NCBI GenBank assembly: GCA_019873735.1
Contig: JAIOAQ010000011.1
Span: forward strand, 1 to 64,000
Source of the DNA: Chloroflexota bacterium
Lineage (GTDB): Bacteria > Chloroflexota > Anaerolineae > Anaerolineales > Villigracilaceae
DNA: 64,000 bases
Direction: 5' to 3'
The notes under the pieces are model-generated. The model had not been told where the DNA came from, searched no databases, and was given only the letters and a program-made list of their open reading frames with translations. How positions within the stretch are numbered: the stretch's first letter is position 1; the number at the start of each line of letters is the position of its first letter. The translations under genes and the position numbers were made by a program. Below, one piece after another: positions 45,166-52,827 of this stretch.

Positions 45166-45630
45166 TTACCCGGCATTGTTGATCTTATCCAGGATGAGGA
45201 AGATGAGTTTGTTATCCGGGATGTCGGCCATGGAATCGCCGTAGTGTTGATAGCGTAAGTTCCCGTCTTTATCCAGAATCATAGCCGCAGGCAGACGGCC
45301 CAATTTCAGCAAGTTGACCTGTTGTTTGTACAGGCCGGCTACGCTGTGTTTTGGGTCGGGCAGCCCAACGTAGGGGATGTTGTTTTCCTGCCAGTAACGC
45401 TGAAAGGCGCGCGGGCCGTCGGGGCCGATGGCCAGGATTTCGGTTTGGCGGGCGGTAAATTCGGCATAGTCATCGCGTAGACGCGCTAACTGCGCGCGGC
45501 AGAAAGGTCACATGAAGCCGCGCAGGAAGGCCAGGAGCACGTTCTTCTGGCCGCGGTACGCCGAGAGGCGCACGGGGTTACCGTACAGGTCGGCGAGTTC
45601 AAAATCGGGGGCGGTTTTCAGTTCAGGCAT
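45166..45630 (-). CDS. Selenoprotein: peroxiredoxin-like thiol oxidoreductase with in-frame UGA (Sec41)
   Basis: Reading 155 codons from ATG 45630 to TAA 45166 gives a complete AhpC/TSA-like thioredoxin-fold protein interrupted by one TGA at 45510-45508. Before it is LSAYRGQKNVLLAFLRGFM; after it PFCRAQLARLRDDYAEF. Homologues have C-P-F-C here (FYRGxWCPFCRAQL), so the TGA sits exactly at the first Cys, giving U41-P-F-C44. The downstream frame stays open for 113 codons with conserved features (EILAIGPDGPRAF, GLPDPKHSVAGLY, LPAAMILDKDGNLRYQHYGD). This is the signature of selenocysteine rather than decay. A hairpin follows the UGA. It would act as a cytosolic thiol peroxidase or oxidoreductase. 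Sec machinery is not in this window. Confidence 0.85.
45478..45501 (-). promoter_or_regulatory. Candidate bacterial SECIS hairpin in the selenoprotein mRNA
   Basis: Counting from the U of UGA as 1, bases 14-19 (GCGCGC) pair with 25-30 (GCGCGU), with loop AGUUA (20-24). A C-C mismatch is followed by two more pairs at 10-11/32-33. The loop begins 16 bases after the UGA and has a G in its first two positions, as in the general bacterial SECIS model. Confidence 0.55.
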
Positions 45631-45650
45631 GGTATCTTTCTTTCGAGTTG

Positions 45651-46340
45651 TCAGGTTGATAAAATCTGGCGGGCAGTCGTCCAGACGGCGTGAAACATGG
45701 CGGGGGTCAGGCGTCCGGTTTGGGTGTTTTGCCGGCTGGGGTGATACGAACAAATCAAGGTGATAGAGGGGAGATTGTGTGTGGATGATTGCAGTTCGAA
45801 AACTGCCCCGTGAGCAAAGGAGAATTCGTTGCGCGGCAGGTCATACATTCGCAGCAGGCGCTCAAAAGCGATATGGCCCAGCGCAACCAGAACTCGCGGG
45901 CGGATCAATTCTATTTCGCGGCTCAGGTAGGGTTGGCAGTTGTCCAGTTCGGCAGCGGTCGGTTTGTTGGCGGGCGGCGCACAGCGGGCCACCGCGCTGA
46001 TGTATATGTCGCGCAAGGTCAGGCCGTCTGTTGATGCAATGGCATGGGGTTGATTGGCGAATCCGGCGTCAAACAGCGCCCGATAGAGGAAGTCACCAGA
46101 GGCGTCGCCGGTGAACATCCGTCCGGTGCGGTTGGAACCGTGTGCGCCGGGAGCCAGCCCAACGACGAACAGGCGCGCCTGTGTGTCGCCAAAACCGGGA
46201 ACCGGTTTGCCCCAATAGTCCTGTCCACGATAGGCGCGGCGCTTTTCTTGGGCCATCCGCTCACGCCAGGCCACCAGCCGGGGACAGCGGCGGCAGGCAG
46301 TTAATTCCTGGTTGAGTTCTTGCAGAGCAGAAGCGTTCAT
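45651..46340 (-). CDS. Uracil-DNA glycosylase, family 5 (UdgB type)
   Basis: A 229-residue iron-sulfur DNA-repair enzyme. Cys pair C16xxC19 (CRRCPR) and a later Cys in VARCAPPANKP plus another in LDNCQPY fit the 4Fe-4S ligands. Motif A is GLAPGAHGSNRTGRMFTGD at 61-79; the GLAPA(A/G)HGxNRTGR form, lacking the polar catalytic residue of family 4, is diagnostic of family 5. Motif B is TLICSYHPSRQN near 205. It removes uracil (and often hypoxanthine or damaged bases) from DNA. The ATG is at 46340; the upstream extension has no support. It is 20 bases before the selenoprotein gene, so the two are probably co-transcribed. Confidence 0.92.
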   Translation of the reverse strand: MNASALQELNQELTACRRCPRLVAWRERMAQEKRRAYRGQDYWGKPVPGFGDTQARLFVVGLAPGAHGSNRTGRMFTGDASGDFLYRALFDAGFANQPHAIASTDGLTLRDIYISAVARCAPPANKPTAAELDNCQPYLSREIELIRPRVLVALGHIAFERLLRMYDLPRNEFSFAHGAVFELQSSTHNLPSITLICSYHPSRQNTQTGRLTPAMFHAVWTTARQILST

Positions 46341-46363
46341 ACCGTTAATGGCAGGTTTTGCGC

Positions 46364-46876
46364 TTATTCCACCACAATTTTGATGTAAATTGCTTCTCCA
46401 AAAGGAAGCCCTTCCGGCGTGTAGGCCTGCCATGCGCTCTGGTAAACTCCCGGTTCTTGCGGGGCCGTGAAGAGGATACGGATCACTGCCCTGGCGCCGC
46501 TGCGCGCCGGATAAAGCGCCTGCTCGACAGGCGCGCCCATCTCCACTCCGCTAATCAGGCGCAGGCGATAACGGTTATCCCAGTTGCAGGTGCCGCTGTT
46601 CTGGATCAGCCACTGTTTGTCCAGTTGTTCGCCTGGCCGGACAGGGCTTTCATCTGGGATGGTCAGGTCCTCGATAAAACGCAAGTCGTTGGTACAGGCC
46701 GGGGCCGGCGGGGAGACGATTCCGCTTGCCGTTTCTGGCGCGGACCGGTCAGAGGGCGCGGTGGGCGGAAGGTAAATGCCAGGGACGGTGACCTCTGGGG
46801 TGCAGCCGGTCCAGCCGAGCAGCTGCAGGGTCAACCAGAGGACAATCAGGTTCGAGCGGCGTGTGAGGCGCAGCAT
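46364..46876 (-). CDS. Lipoprotein with an NBR1-Ig-like domain
   Basis: A 170-residue protein. The N-terminal signal (VLWLTLQLLGWTGC) ends in a lipobox with Cys near residue 25, followed by a Pro/Ser-rich linker. Residues about 65-170 form an Ig-like domain of the NBR1 type: FIEDLTIPDESPVRPGEQLD, the signature KQWLIQNSGTCNWDNRYRLR, and EPGVYQSAWQAYTPEGLPFG. In eukaryotes this FW domain binds cargo; bacterial copies on lipoproteins are mainly known from Chloroflexi and related groups, with unknown ligands. Its ATG lies 11 bases after the recA stop, so it is probably read through from recA. Confidence 0.85.
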   Translation of the reverse strand: MLRLTRRSNLIVLWLTLQLLGWTGCTPEVTVPGIYLPPTAPSDRSAPETASGIVSPPAPACTNDLRFIEDLTIPDESPVRPGEQLDKQWLIQNSGTCNWDNRYRLRLISGVEMGAPVEQALYPARSGARAVIRILFTAPQEPGVYQSAWQAYTPEGLPFGEAIYIKIVVE

Positions 46877-46887
46877 CAGAGGGCGTG

Positions 46888-47973
46888 TTACAGGTCGCCT
46901 TCAAGCAGGGCGTCGCCGCCCTCGTCCGATTCTAGCGGCAGGACCAGTTCGCCGCCCAATGCTTTTTGCCGGATGACGGTCTCGATTTCGTAAGCCAGGT
47001 CAGGGTTTTGGCGTAGAAATTCCTTGGCGTTTTCGCGTCCCTGTCCAATGCGGATGTCGCCATAGGAGAAGAAGGCGCCGCGTTTCTGGATAATTTCGAG
47101 TTTGGTAGCCAGGTCGAGAATGTCGCCCACTTTGGAAATGCCTTCGTTGAACATGATGTCAAATTCAGCGGTGCGGAAGGGCGGGGAGACTTTGTTTTTT
47201 ACCACGCGCACGCGGGTTCGATTGCCGATCACCTCTTCGCCGACTTTGATGGCCTGAATGCGGCGTACGTCCAGCCGCACGGAGGCGTAGAACTTAAGCG
47301 CCTGTCCGCCGGTGGTGGTTTCAGGGTTGCCAAACATGACGCCGATTTTTTGGCGCAACTGGTTGGTGAAGATGACGGCGGTCTTGGTCTGGTTGATGGC
47401 GCCGGAAAGTTTACGCAGTGCTTGGCTCATCAGGCGGGCCTGTACGCCCATGGTTGGGTCGCCCATATCGCCTTCAATTTCGGAACGCGGCACCAGGGCG
47501 GCAACCGAGTCAATCACCACCACATCTACTGCGCCGGAGCGTACCAGTGTTTCGGTGATTTCAAGCGCCTGGTCGCCGGTATCGGGTTGAGAGACAAGCA
47601 GGTTGTCAATATCCACGCCGCATTTGGCGGCATAGGATGGGTCAAGGGCATGTTCCATGTCTATGAAGGCGGCTGTGCCTCCCAGTTTTTGTGCTTCGGC
47701 CACAATGTGCTGACAAAGGGTGGTCTTGCCGGAAGATTCCGGGCCGTAGATTTCGGTGATGCGGCCGCGCGGGATTCCGCCTACGCCCAGGGCAATATCC
47801 AGGGAGAGTGAACCGGTTGGGATGACATCTGTTACCATGCTGTGGGCTTCACCCAGGCGCATGATTGCGCCCTCGCCGTAACGCTTGATGATGTCGCCAA
47901 CGGCTTTATCCAGCACGGCGCGCCGCGATTCGTCCATTTGCGGATTATAGGGTTCCTGATTTTTCTTAGCCAT
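46888..47973 (-). CDS. recA: Recombinase RecA
   Basis: A 361-residue RecA with Walker [10 protein letters not shown] at 77-85, the MAW-type [20 protein letters not shown], Walker [21 protein letters not shown], the L1/L2 loops ([20 protein letters not shown] and [20 protein letters not shown]) and an acidic C-terminal tail. It catalyses strand exchange and LexA co-cleavage. GGAG lies six bases before the ATG. No SOS box was recognised in the 70 bases upstream. It is followed by the NBR1-like lipoprotein, uracil glycosylase and selenoprotein genes in the same direction with small gaps. Confidence 0.98.
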   Translation of the reverse strand: MAKKNQEPYNPQMDESRRAVLDKAVGDIIKRYGEGAIMRLGEAHSMVTDVIPTGSLSLDIALGVGGIPRGRITEIYGPESSGKTTLCQHIVAEAQKLGGTAAFIDMEHALDPSYAAKCGVDIDNLLVSQPDTGDQALEITETLVRSGAVDVVVIDSVAALVPRSEIEGDMGDPTMGVQARLMSQALRKLSGAINQTKTAVIFTNQLRQKIGVMFGNPETTTGGQALKFYASVRLDVRRIQAIKVGEEVIGNRTRVRVVKNKVSPPFRTAEFDIMFNEGISKVGDILDLATKLEIIQKRGAFFSYGDIRIGQGRENAKEFLRQNPDLAYEIETVIRQKALGGELVLPLESDEGGDALLEGDL

Positions 47974-48042
47974 TCTCTGCTCCGTGAGAGTTTTACAAAA
48001 AGGGATGAACTATCTCGCAGTATAGCACAGATGTTCTGCCCG

Positions 48043-49098
48043 TCAAGGGGCAGGAATTTGCAGATCCGTCTTGACTTTGGGTAGTCCAATTGATGTGAAG
48101 CCCTTCCCCTCTTTAAAGGTGAAATAGGCCACGCGTCCGGGCAGGATTTTGATTTCTGTATCGTACGTCTTTTTATCCAATTCAATTGCAATCGTGTACC
48201 AGCCTGCAGGCAAGTCGCCAAGGACCAGGTTTTCGTTATAGTACTCATCGCTATTGACGCTGCCCTGTCCGTATGACTTGACCCAAAAGATGCGCCCGGT
48301 CTCGTAGGAGGTTACAGAGACGCTGACGCCGTTCAAGGTCTCGTTTTTGGCATCGGTCAGGCGCCCGGCCAACACGCCCCACCCTTGCGGCGGGGCAATC
48401 CATAATTCTGGATTGCGGGTATGAAAGTAACTGTTGTGTTCCAGGCGCACTTCAAAATGCAAATGCGGGCCGGTGGTATGGCCGGTAATCCCTACCCGCC
48501 CGAGCACATCGCCGGTTTCTACATGTTGACCAACAGTTACGTCCACTTGTGACATATGCCCGTACATTGTGTAAAGCGGTTTTCCCTGATAACCGAAGTC
48601 GTGGCGGATGGCGACGGCGATCCCATAAGGGTCATTTTCGTTTTCGGCCCAGCCAGAGTAAAAGCCCCAACCCGCCCACACTACCGTCCCCGGTCCGGCG
48701 GCCAGGACAGGCGCTCCCAGTTTGGCGTCAATATCAATGCCGGTGTGCGCCAGATCGGGGCGGAAGAAGACGCCGCCATAACGGTAGTCGGCCAGCGGCC
48801 AATTGACTTCGTTGGCAGGGGTAGGGCGGGTGAAATAAAAATGGTCATAGGGCGTTAATGCCCAGGGGACGGGATAGAGTGGAGGACGCCAGGCAGATAC
48901 CGGTTCGGGCGCCGGTGTGGGGAAGAGGAAGCGCAGAGGTTCAGGCGCTGGTGCGGCAGCGCTCGGCGCGGGAGCCGCAGCCGGCTCCTGTTCCGAAAGA
49001 TCAAACGCAACCGGCGAAGGGGTGACTGTTGCCGGCACGCAGGCCGCAATTGACATCAGGAACAAAGCACTTGTAAGCCAGCGGACGATACTTCTCAT
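48043..49098 (-). CDS. M23-family metallopeptidase lipoprotein (LytM type)
   Basis: A 351-residue exported protein. It has a signal peptide RSIVRWLTSALFLMSIAAC with lipobox Cys 20, a Pro/Ala-rich linker, then the peptidase domain (about 115-250) with zinc ligands in HTGIDIDAKLGAPVLAAGPG and GHTTGPHLHFEVRL. The C-terminal 95 residues look like a beta-sandwich (GVLAGRLTDAKNETLNGVSV). It would cleave or bind peptidoglycan cross-links or other peptides outside the cell. The ATG overlaps the stop of the upstream beta-propeller gene (ATGA), so it is translationally coupled. Confidence 0.9.
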   Translation of the reverse strand: MRSIVRWLTSALFLMSIAACVPATVTPSPVAFDLSEQEPAAAPAPSAAAPAPEPLRFLFPTPAPEPVSAWRPPLYPVPWALTPYDHFYFTRPTPANEVNWPLADYRYGGVFFRPDLAHTGIDIDAKLGAPVLAAGPGTVVWAGWGFYSGWAENENDPYGIAVAIRHDFGYQGKPLYTMYGHMSQVDVTVGQHVETGDVLGRVGITGHTTGPHLHFEVRLEHNSYFHTRNPELWIAPPQGWGVLAGRLTDAKNETLNGVSVSVTSYETGRIFWVKSYGQGSVNSDEYYNENLVLGDLPAGWYTIAIELDKKTYDTEIKILPGRVAYFTFKEGKGFTSIGLPKVKTDLQIPAP

Positions 49099-50975
49099 GG
49101 CGTGACTGTAGGAGGCGGGGTGCCTTGGGGAGGCGGCGCGGTTGTGGGTGTGCGCGTCGGTAAGGGGGTGCGCGTGGGGGATGAGGTCGGCGAGGGGGTA
49201 ATGGTGGGGGTAGGCGTACGCGTCGGCGGGGCAATGTCGGTCGGCGTCATCAGGGCTTCGGGAGGATAAATTTGGAGCATGGCGTTGTACCAGTCCAGCC
49301 CGCCGGTCATTACGAATTGGGTCGCCCGCGCGCCGTGATAGTACGTGCGCCAGTTGGGTAAAGCCGGCAGGCGTTCCCACCCGTAGGCCTGGGCCAGATC
49401 TGTGAAGTCAACCCAGTATCCGTCTGGGACGGGGCTGTATTTGCCGCCCTGCTCGTAGGAGGCTACATCCAGTTCGTAGCGGGCGTTCAAGTCCCAGGGC
49501 GGGTCGTGCAGGGGCATGCCTTGCGAACCATCTTGCATCTGGGTGCGGACGTAAAGCCGCCAGTATGTCTGCGAGCCGAAATCCTGGCGCACGGTGACAA
49601 ACCACCCGGCTGTTAAGGCTGCCGTGTTGAGCGTAAAAGACCGGCCTGTGTATGCCCAGTCTTCTCCCCGGCCAGGGTCCAGCGGCGTTGTCAGCGGGAC
49701 GTAGGCGTTTTCCAGGCTGGACATCACGTCCCAGCCAATGAGTTGGATAGCCCGCTGACGCAAAGCAACAAAGGCTTCATCTACATCGTCATGCAGGCGG
49801 GCGGTGGGTGCGATGACGTCATTCAGCGGGACGATGGCCGCGCGCCCGGCAGAGCCTTCAACAGCGGGGGTTACCACAGGACGCCACAAAGGCGTGGGGA
49901 CGGCCTGTGCCGCTTTTGCCAGTGGTTCAGGCAATACGGCCGGCAGTCTGACCTGCCCGCCCAGGTTATACAAAGCCGCTGGCAGGCGCGCCGGCGGCAG
50001 GCTGAGTTCCCCGTTCAGGGCGTGGAGGCTGACGAAATCTTCGTTGGGAGCACTGACGTGGATCAACAGCCGGCTGCCGCTCTGGTCCCATGCGGCCTGG
50101 CTGCCCTCTGTCAGGCGCTGGGCTGCGACTTTGGGCTGGGTGATGTCCCAGCGGTAGATGCCGCTCCAGCCGTTTTCTGCGGTGCTTGAACCCCAAACCA
50201 GATAACGCCCATCGGGTGACCAATTGGGATGAGTCTCGGCGCTTTTGGGGCTGTTGCTCAGATTGGTGTAACGTTGTTCGGCCTGGTCAAGGTTGGCCAG
50301 CCAGATTTCGCTGTCGCCGCTGCGGTTGGAGACAAAAGCAATCTGCCGTCCTTGTGGCGCCCAGGCCGGGGAATGGTCGGCGGCTGGGTCGGCCGTCAAC
50401 CGAATCGGCGGCTGACTGCGGTCATTGGCTGAAAGGACGGCAATTTCCAGGTTGTCGTCGAGATAGGTTTCGTAGGCCAGCCAAAGCCCATCGGGTGACC
50501 AGGAAGGAGCCCCATCGTAGGCGGGCGTGTCGGTCAGTTGAGTGAGTGCGCCGTTGTTCAGGTCCAGCAGATACAGGTCCCAATGATTGTTGCGGCGGGA
50601 GGCAAATGCCAGTTGTGTTCGGTCGGGGCTGACGGCCGGACTGATGTCATCTTGTGGGCCGTCGGTCAGCCGTAAAAGGGTTTGAGAAGCGGGGTCAAAA
50701 GCAAAGAGATGCGCGTAGCCGTTGTCGTTCAGGGAGAGGATCCACGCTTCGCTGCCTGCCAGTTCTCCAAGTACCGAGGCGGTGGCGGCGCTTTCTGCTG
50801 TCATTTGGGCGGCAATAGTCAAGGCGGGTAAAGGGGTGACTGCATCTGATAAGGGTCCACACGCGGCCAACAAGATGGCGAGCAGGGTGAACAACAGGTC
50901 AAGGACAGTTGCGGCTTTCTTGTGGCGGTGAGGCGGGATTGTTTTGGGTGGAAGGGGAACGCCAGACGTGGCCAT
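49095..50975 (-). CDS. TolB/WD40-like beta-propeller lipoprotein
   Basis: A 626-residue exported protein. An N-terminal membrane segment ends LFTLLAILLAACGP (lipobox Cys near 39). Residues about 85-330 contain four to five TolB-type PD40 repeats, with DISPAVSPDRTQLAFASRRN, APSWSPDGLWLAYETYLDDN, HSPAWAPQGRQIAFVSNRSG and THPNWSPDGRYLVWGSSTAE. The C-terminal half is an unrecognised domain of about 200 residues ending in a Thr/Pro-rich tail. ATG at 50975 is favoured, ten bases after the upstream stop. Together with the M23 gene it suggests an envelope-bound complex. Confidence 0.8.
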   Translation of the reverse strand: MATSGVPLPPKTIPPHRHKKAATVLDLLFTLLAILLAACGPLSDAVTPLPALTIAAQMTAESAATASVLGELAGSEAWILSLNDNGYAHLFAFDPASQTLLRLTDGPQDDISPAVSPDRTQLAFASRRNNHWDLYLLDLNNGALTQLTDTPAYDGAPSWSPDGLWLAYETYLDDNLEIAVLSANDRSQPPIRLTADPAADHSPAWAPQGRQIAFVSNRSGDSEIWLANLDQAEQRYTNLSNSPKSAETHPNWSPDGRYLVWGSSTAENGWSGIYRWDITQPKVAAQRLTEGSQAAWDQSGSRLLIHVSAPNEDFVSLHALNGELSLPPARLPAALYNLGGQVRLPAVLPEPLAKAAQAVPTPLWRPVVTPAVEGSAGRAAIVPLNDVIAPTARLHDDVDEAFVALRQRAIQLIGWDVMSSLENAYVPLTTPLDPGRGEDWAYTGRSFTLNTAALTAGWFVTVRQDFGSQTYWRLYVRTQMQDGSQGMPLHDPPWDLNARYELDVASYEQGGKYSPVPDGYWVDFTDLAQAYGWERLPALPNWRTYYHGARATQFVMTGGLDWYNAMLQIYPPEALMTPTDIAPPTRTPTPTITPSPTSSPTRTPLPTRTPTTAPPPQGTPPPTVTP

Positions 50976-50985
50976 ATAGGGCTTC

Positions 50986-51336
50986 TTAATCGGCCGGGAT
51001 TTCAAAGGTATAGGTAATGTTTTCGGCATGCGGACCTTGGGGATAGAATAGACTGGCTGTCAGCACATACCTGCCGGTTGTTTCGCCGCGGAGGCGGATA
51101 TGCATGGTCAGTTCCATTTTCCAGGCTGCCGGTTCGATGATGCTGACCGAGCCGGCTTCGTTTCCATCGGGACCTGTGAGTTGCAGTTCGAGGTGAGGCG
51201 GCTTCTGGAAGGGGGTCGTTTCCAGGCGCACTTTCAGGCGGCGTTTGTCGGGGTAGGGGTCTGCCCGAATGGACAGGAGCCTGACTTCGTCTGGAGGGAG
51301 CCGTTGAATGTCGGGGTCGTCAAGAAAGAATTCCAT
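50986..51336 (-). CDS. Small unrecognised protein heading the propeller-M23 operon
   Basis: A 116-residue protein, not assigned to a family. It is rich in beta-strand-like alternation (LKVRLETTPFQKPPHLELQL, then ITYTFEIP at the end) and looks like an Ig-like sandwich, with no signal peptide, Cys or membrane helix. It starts MEFFLDDPDIQRLPPDEVRL. A perfect TATAAT ends six bases before the ATG, with no ribosome binding site, so the operon with the two downstream lipoproteins probably begins with a leaderless mRNA. Confidence 0.65.
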   Translation of the reverse strand: MEFFLDDPDIQRLPPDEVRLLSIRADPYPDKRRLKVRLETTPFQKPPHLELQLTGPDGNEAGSVSIIEPAAWKMELTMHIRLRGETTGRYVLTASLFYPQGPHAENITYTFEIPAD

Positions 51337-51342
51337 GGGGCA

Positions 51343-51348
51343 ATTATA
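51343..51348 (-). promoter_or_regulatory. -10 box of a leaderless operon promoter
   Basis: TATAAT on the minus strand, six bases (tgcccc), then ATG 51336. Confidence 0.55.
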
Positions 51349-51369
51349 GTCTATCCCATCAGAATCAAT

Positions 51370-51396
51370 CAGCCCGACAGGTTATCTGCCGGGCTG
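51370..51396 (-). terminator. Hairpin after serC
   Basis: CAGCCCGACAGG..CCGGGCTG forms a stable stem about 18 bases past the serC stop. It has no T-run, so it is a weak terminator at best. Confidence 0.5.
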
Positions 51397-51413
51397 AAGG
51401 GGGCGTCTTTGGA

Positions 51414-52502
51414 TTAGCCGTTTTTCTTTTGGAAGTCTTTCATAAACTTGGCCAGTTCTTCTACGGCTTCCATCGGCAGGGCGTTGTAAATTGAGGCCCG
51501 CAGGCCGCCAACCGAGCGGTGGCCTTTGAGGCCGACCATGCCGAGTTTCTTGGATTCGGAGACGAAGAGGGCTTCGAGTTCTTCGGTGGGCAGGCGGAAG
51601 GTGACGTTCATGACCGAGCGGCTTGCAGGTTGGGCGTGACCGCGGTAGAAGCCGCCGCTTTCATCAATCACTTTGTAGAGCATATCGGCTTTGGCGCGAT
51701 TGCGTTGTGCAATGGCTTCCAGGCCGCCGAGTTTCTTGGCCCATTTGAAGACCAGGCCGACGATGTAGATGGACCAGCAGGGCGGGGTGTTGTAGAGCGA
51801 GGCGTTTTCGGCCATCAGCCGGTAATCGAGCATGGCGGGAAGGTTGGCGGGGACGCGCTCCAGCAGGTCGTCGCGGATGATGCAGACGACCACGCCTGCC
51901 GGGCCGGCGTTTTTCTGGGCGCCGGCATAGAGCATGGCGTATTTGGAGACGTCCAGCGGGCGGCTGATAAAGTCGGATGAGGTATCGCAAATCAAGGGTA
52001 CGCCGGCGGGCGGGACCGGTTCACTGAAGAATTCGACGCCGTGAATGGTCTCATTCGATGTAAAGTACAGGTAGGCGGCGTTGGGGTCCAGGTCAAGTTC
52101 GGACTGGGCCGGCACGCGGGTGAAGTTTTCGGCTTTCAGGTTGGCGGCGGGACGTGTGGCGCCGAGTTTTTGGGCTTCGTCGAAGGCTTTTTTGCTCCAT
52201 GAGCCGGTGACGATGTAATCTGCCGAGGCGCCGGCCGGGCGGAAGTTCATGGGGATCATGGCAAAGTGCAGGCTGGCGCCACCCTGCAGGAATAATACCT
52301 TGTAGTTGGATGGAATTGCCAGCAGGTCACGCAGGTCGGCCTCGGCAGTTTGGATAATGGCCTCGAATTCTTTGGAGCGGTGGCTGATTTCCATTACAGA
52401 CATGCCGGTGCCTTGATAGTCCAGCAGTTCGGCCTGGGCCTGCTCGAGGACTTCCAATGGCAGAACGGCCGGACCGGCATTGAAATTGTATGCGCGTTTC
52501 AT
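51414..52502 (-). CDS. serC: Phosphoserine aminotransferase
   Basis: A 362-residue PLP enzyme of serine (and pyridoxal) biosynthesis. It starts RAYNFNAGPAVLPLEVLEQA, has FLQGGASLHFAMIPMNF, the PLP-Lys in LYAGAQKNAGPAGVVVC near residue 197, NTPPCWSIYIVGLVFKW, and GLKGHRSVGGLRASIYNALP. Typical SerC length. It converts 3-phosphohydroxypyruvate to phosphoserine, the step after SerA, whose gene is divergent 325 bases away. AGGAG lies eight bases before the ATG; the longer upstream frame is not used. Confidence 0.97.
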   Translation of the reverse strand: MKRAYNFNAGPAVLPLEVLEQAQAELLDYQGTGMSVMEISHRSKEFEAIIQTAEADLRDLLAIPSNYKVLFLQGGASLHFAMIPMNFRPAGASADYIVTGSWSKKAFDEAQKLGATRPAANLKAENFTRVPAQSELDLDPNAAYLYFTSNETIHGVEFFSEPVPPAGVPLICDTSSDFISRPLDVSKYAMLYAGAQKNAGPAGVVVCIIRDDLLERVPANLPAMLDYRLMAENASLYNTPPCWSIYIVGLVFKWAKKLGGLEAIAQRNRAKADMLYKVIDESGGFYRGHAQPASRSVMNVTFRLPTEELEALFVSESKKLGMVGLKGHRSVGGLRASIYNALPMEAVEELAKFMKDFQKKNG

Positions 52503-52637
52503 TCTTTTTTCTCCTGTTGGATGCCTGAATTTGAAACCATCTTGCAAAACTCATTATATCCATGAGTGCAATTTATCACAATGGAAGTCGGCAGGTCAAA
52601 AAATGCGCGAAAGAAGACGGGGGGTAAATGGCATCGT

Positions 52638-52681
52638 GGCGGATTGCGACATTTATGGCTTTGCTTATGTCGTTATCCGCC
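52638..52681. promoter_or_regulatory. Imperfect 15-base inverted repeat in the serC/serA gap
   Basis: GGCGGATTGCGACAT, 14 bases, ATGTCGTTATCCGCC, followed on plus by AAAAATATTTTTTG. It may be a regulator site or a terminator-like hairpin insulating the divergent genes; position 35 bases upstream of the serA -35 box favours a regulatory site. Confidence 0.45.
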
Positions 52682-52715
52682 AAAAATATTTTTTGTGCCC
52701 GCTTCATCGCTTTGA

Positions 52716-52744
52716 TTGACAGACAAATTTTTACTGGTTACAAT
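52716..52744 (+). promoter_or_regulatory. Strong promoter of serA
   Basis: A consensus TTGACA at 52716-52721, 17-base spacer and TACAAT at 52739-52744. The ATG is 84 bases downstream. This is the best canonical promoter in the window. Confidence 0.75.
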
Positions 52745-52827
52745 CCAATTGTGCGTTTTTGCGCATGTGCATGGATGCTGGGCGTGTTGTCATGCACTTT
52801 TCTAACTTACCCGAAAGGAGCCTGCTC

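Larger units (their letters stand above)
52503..52827. other. Divergent serC / serA regulatory region
   Basis: This 325-base gap carries the serA promoter (52716-52744) and a large imperfect palindrome (52638-52681). No coding frame is convincing. Confidence 0.6.

Noticed and set aside
45508-45630. Stop codon at 45508 taken as the end of a short truncated peroxiredoxin gene
   Set aside because: The frame continues without change to 45166 with conserved family sequence and the stop is exactly at the catalytic Cys; selenocysteine is the simpler reading than truncation or frameshift.
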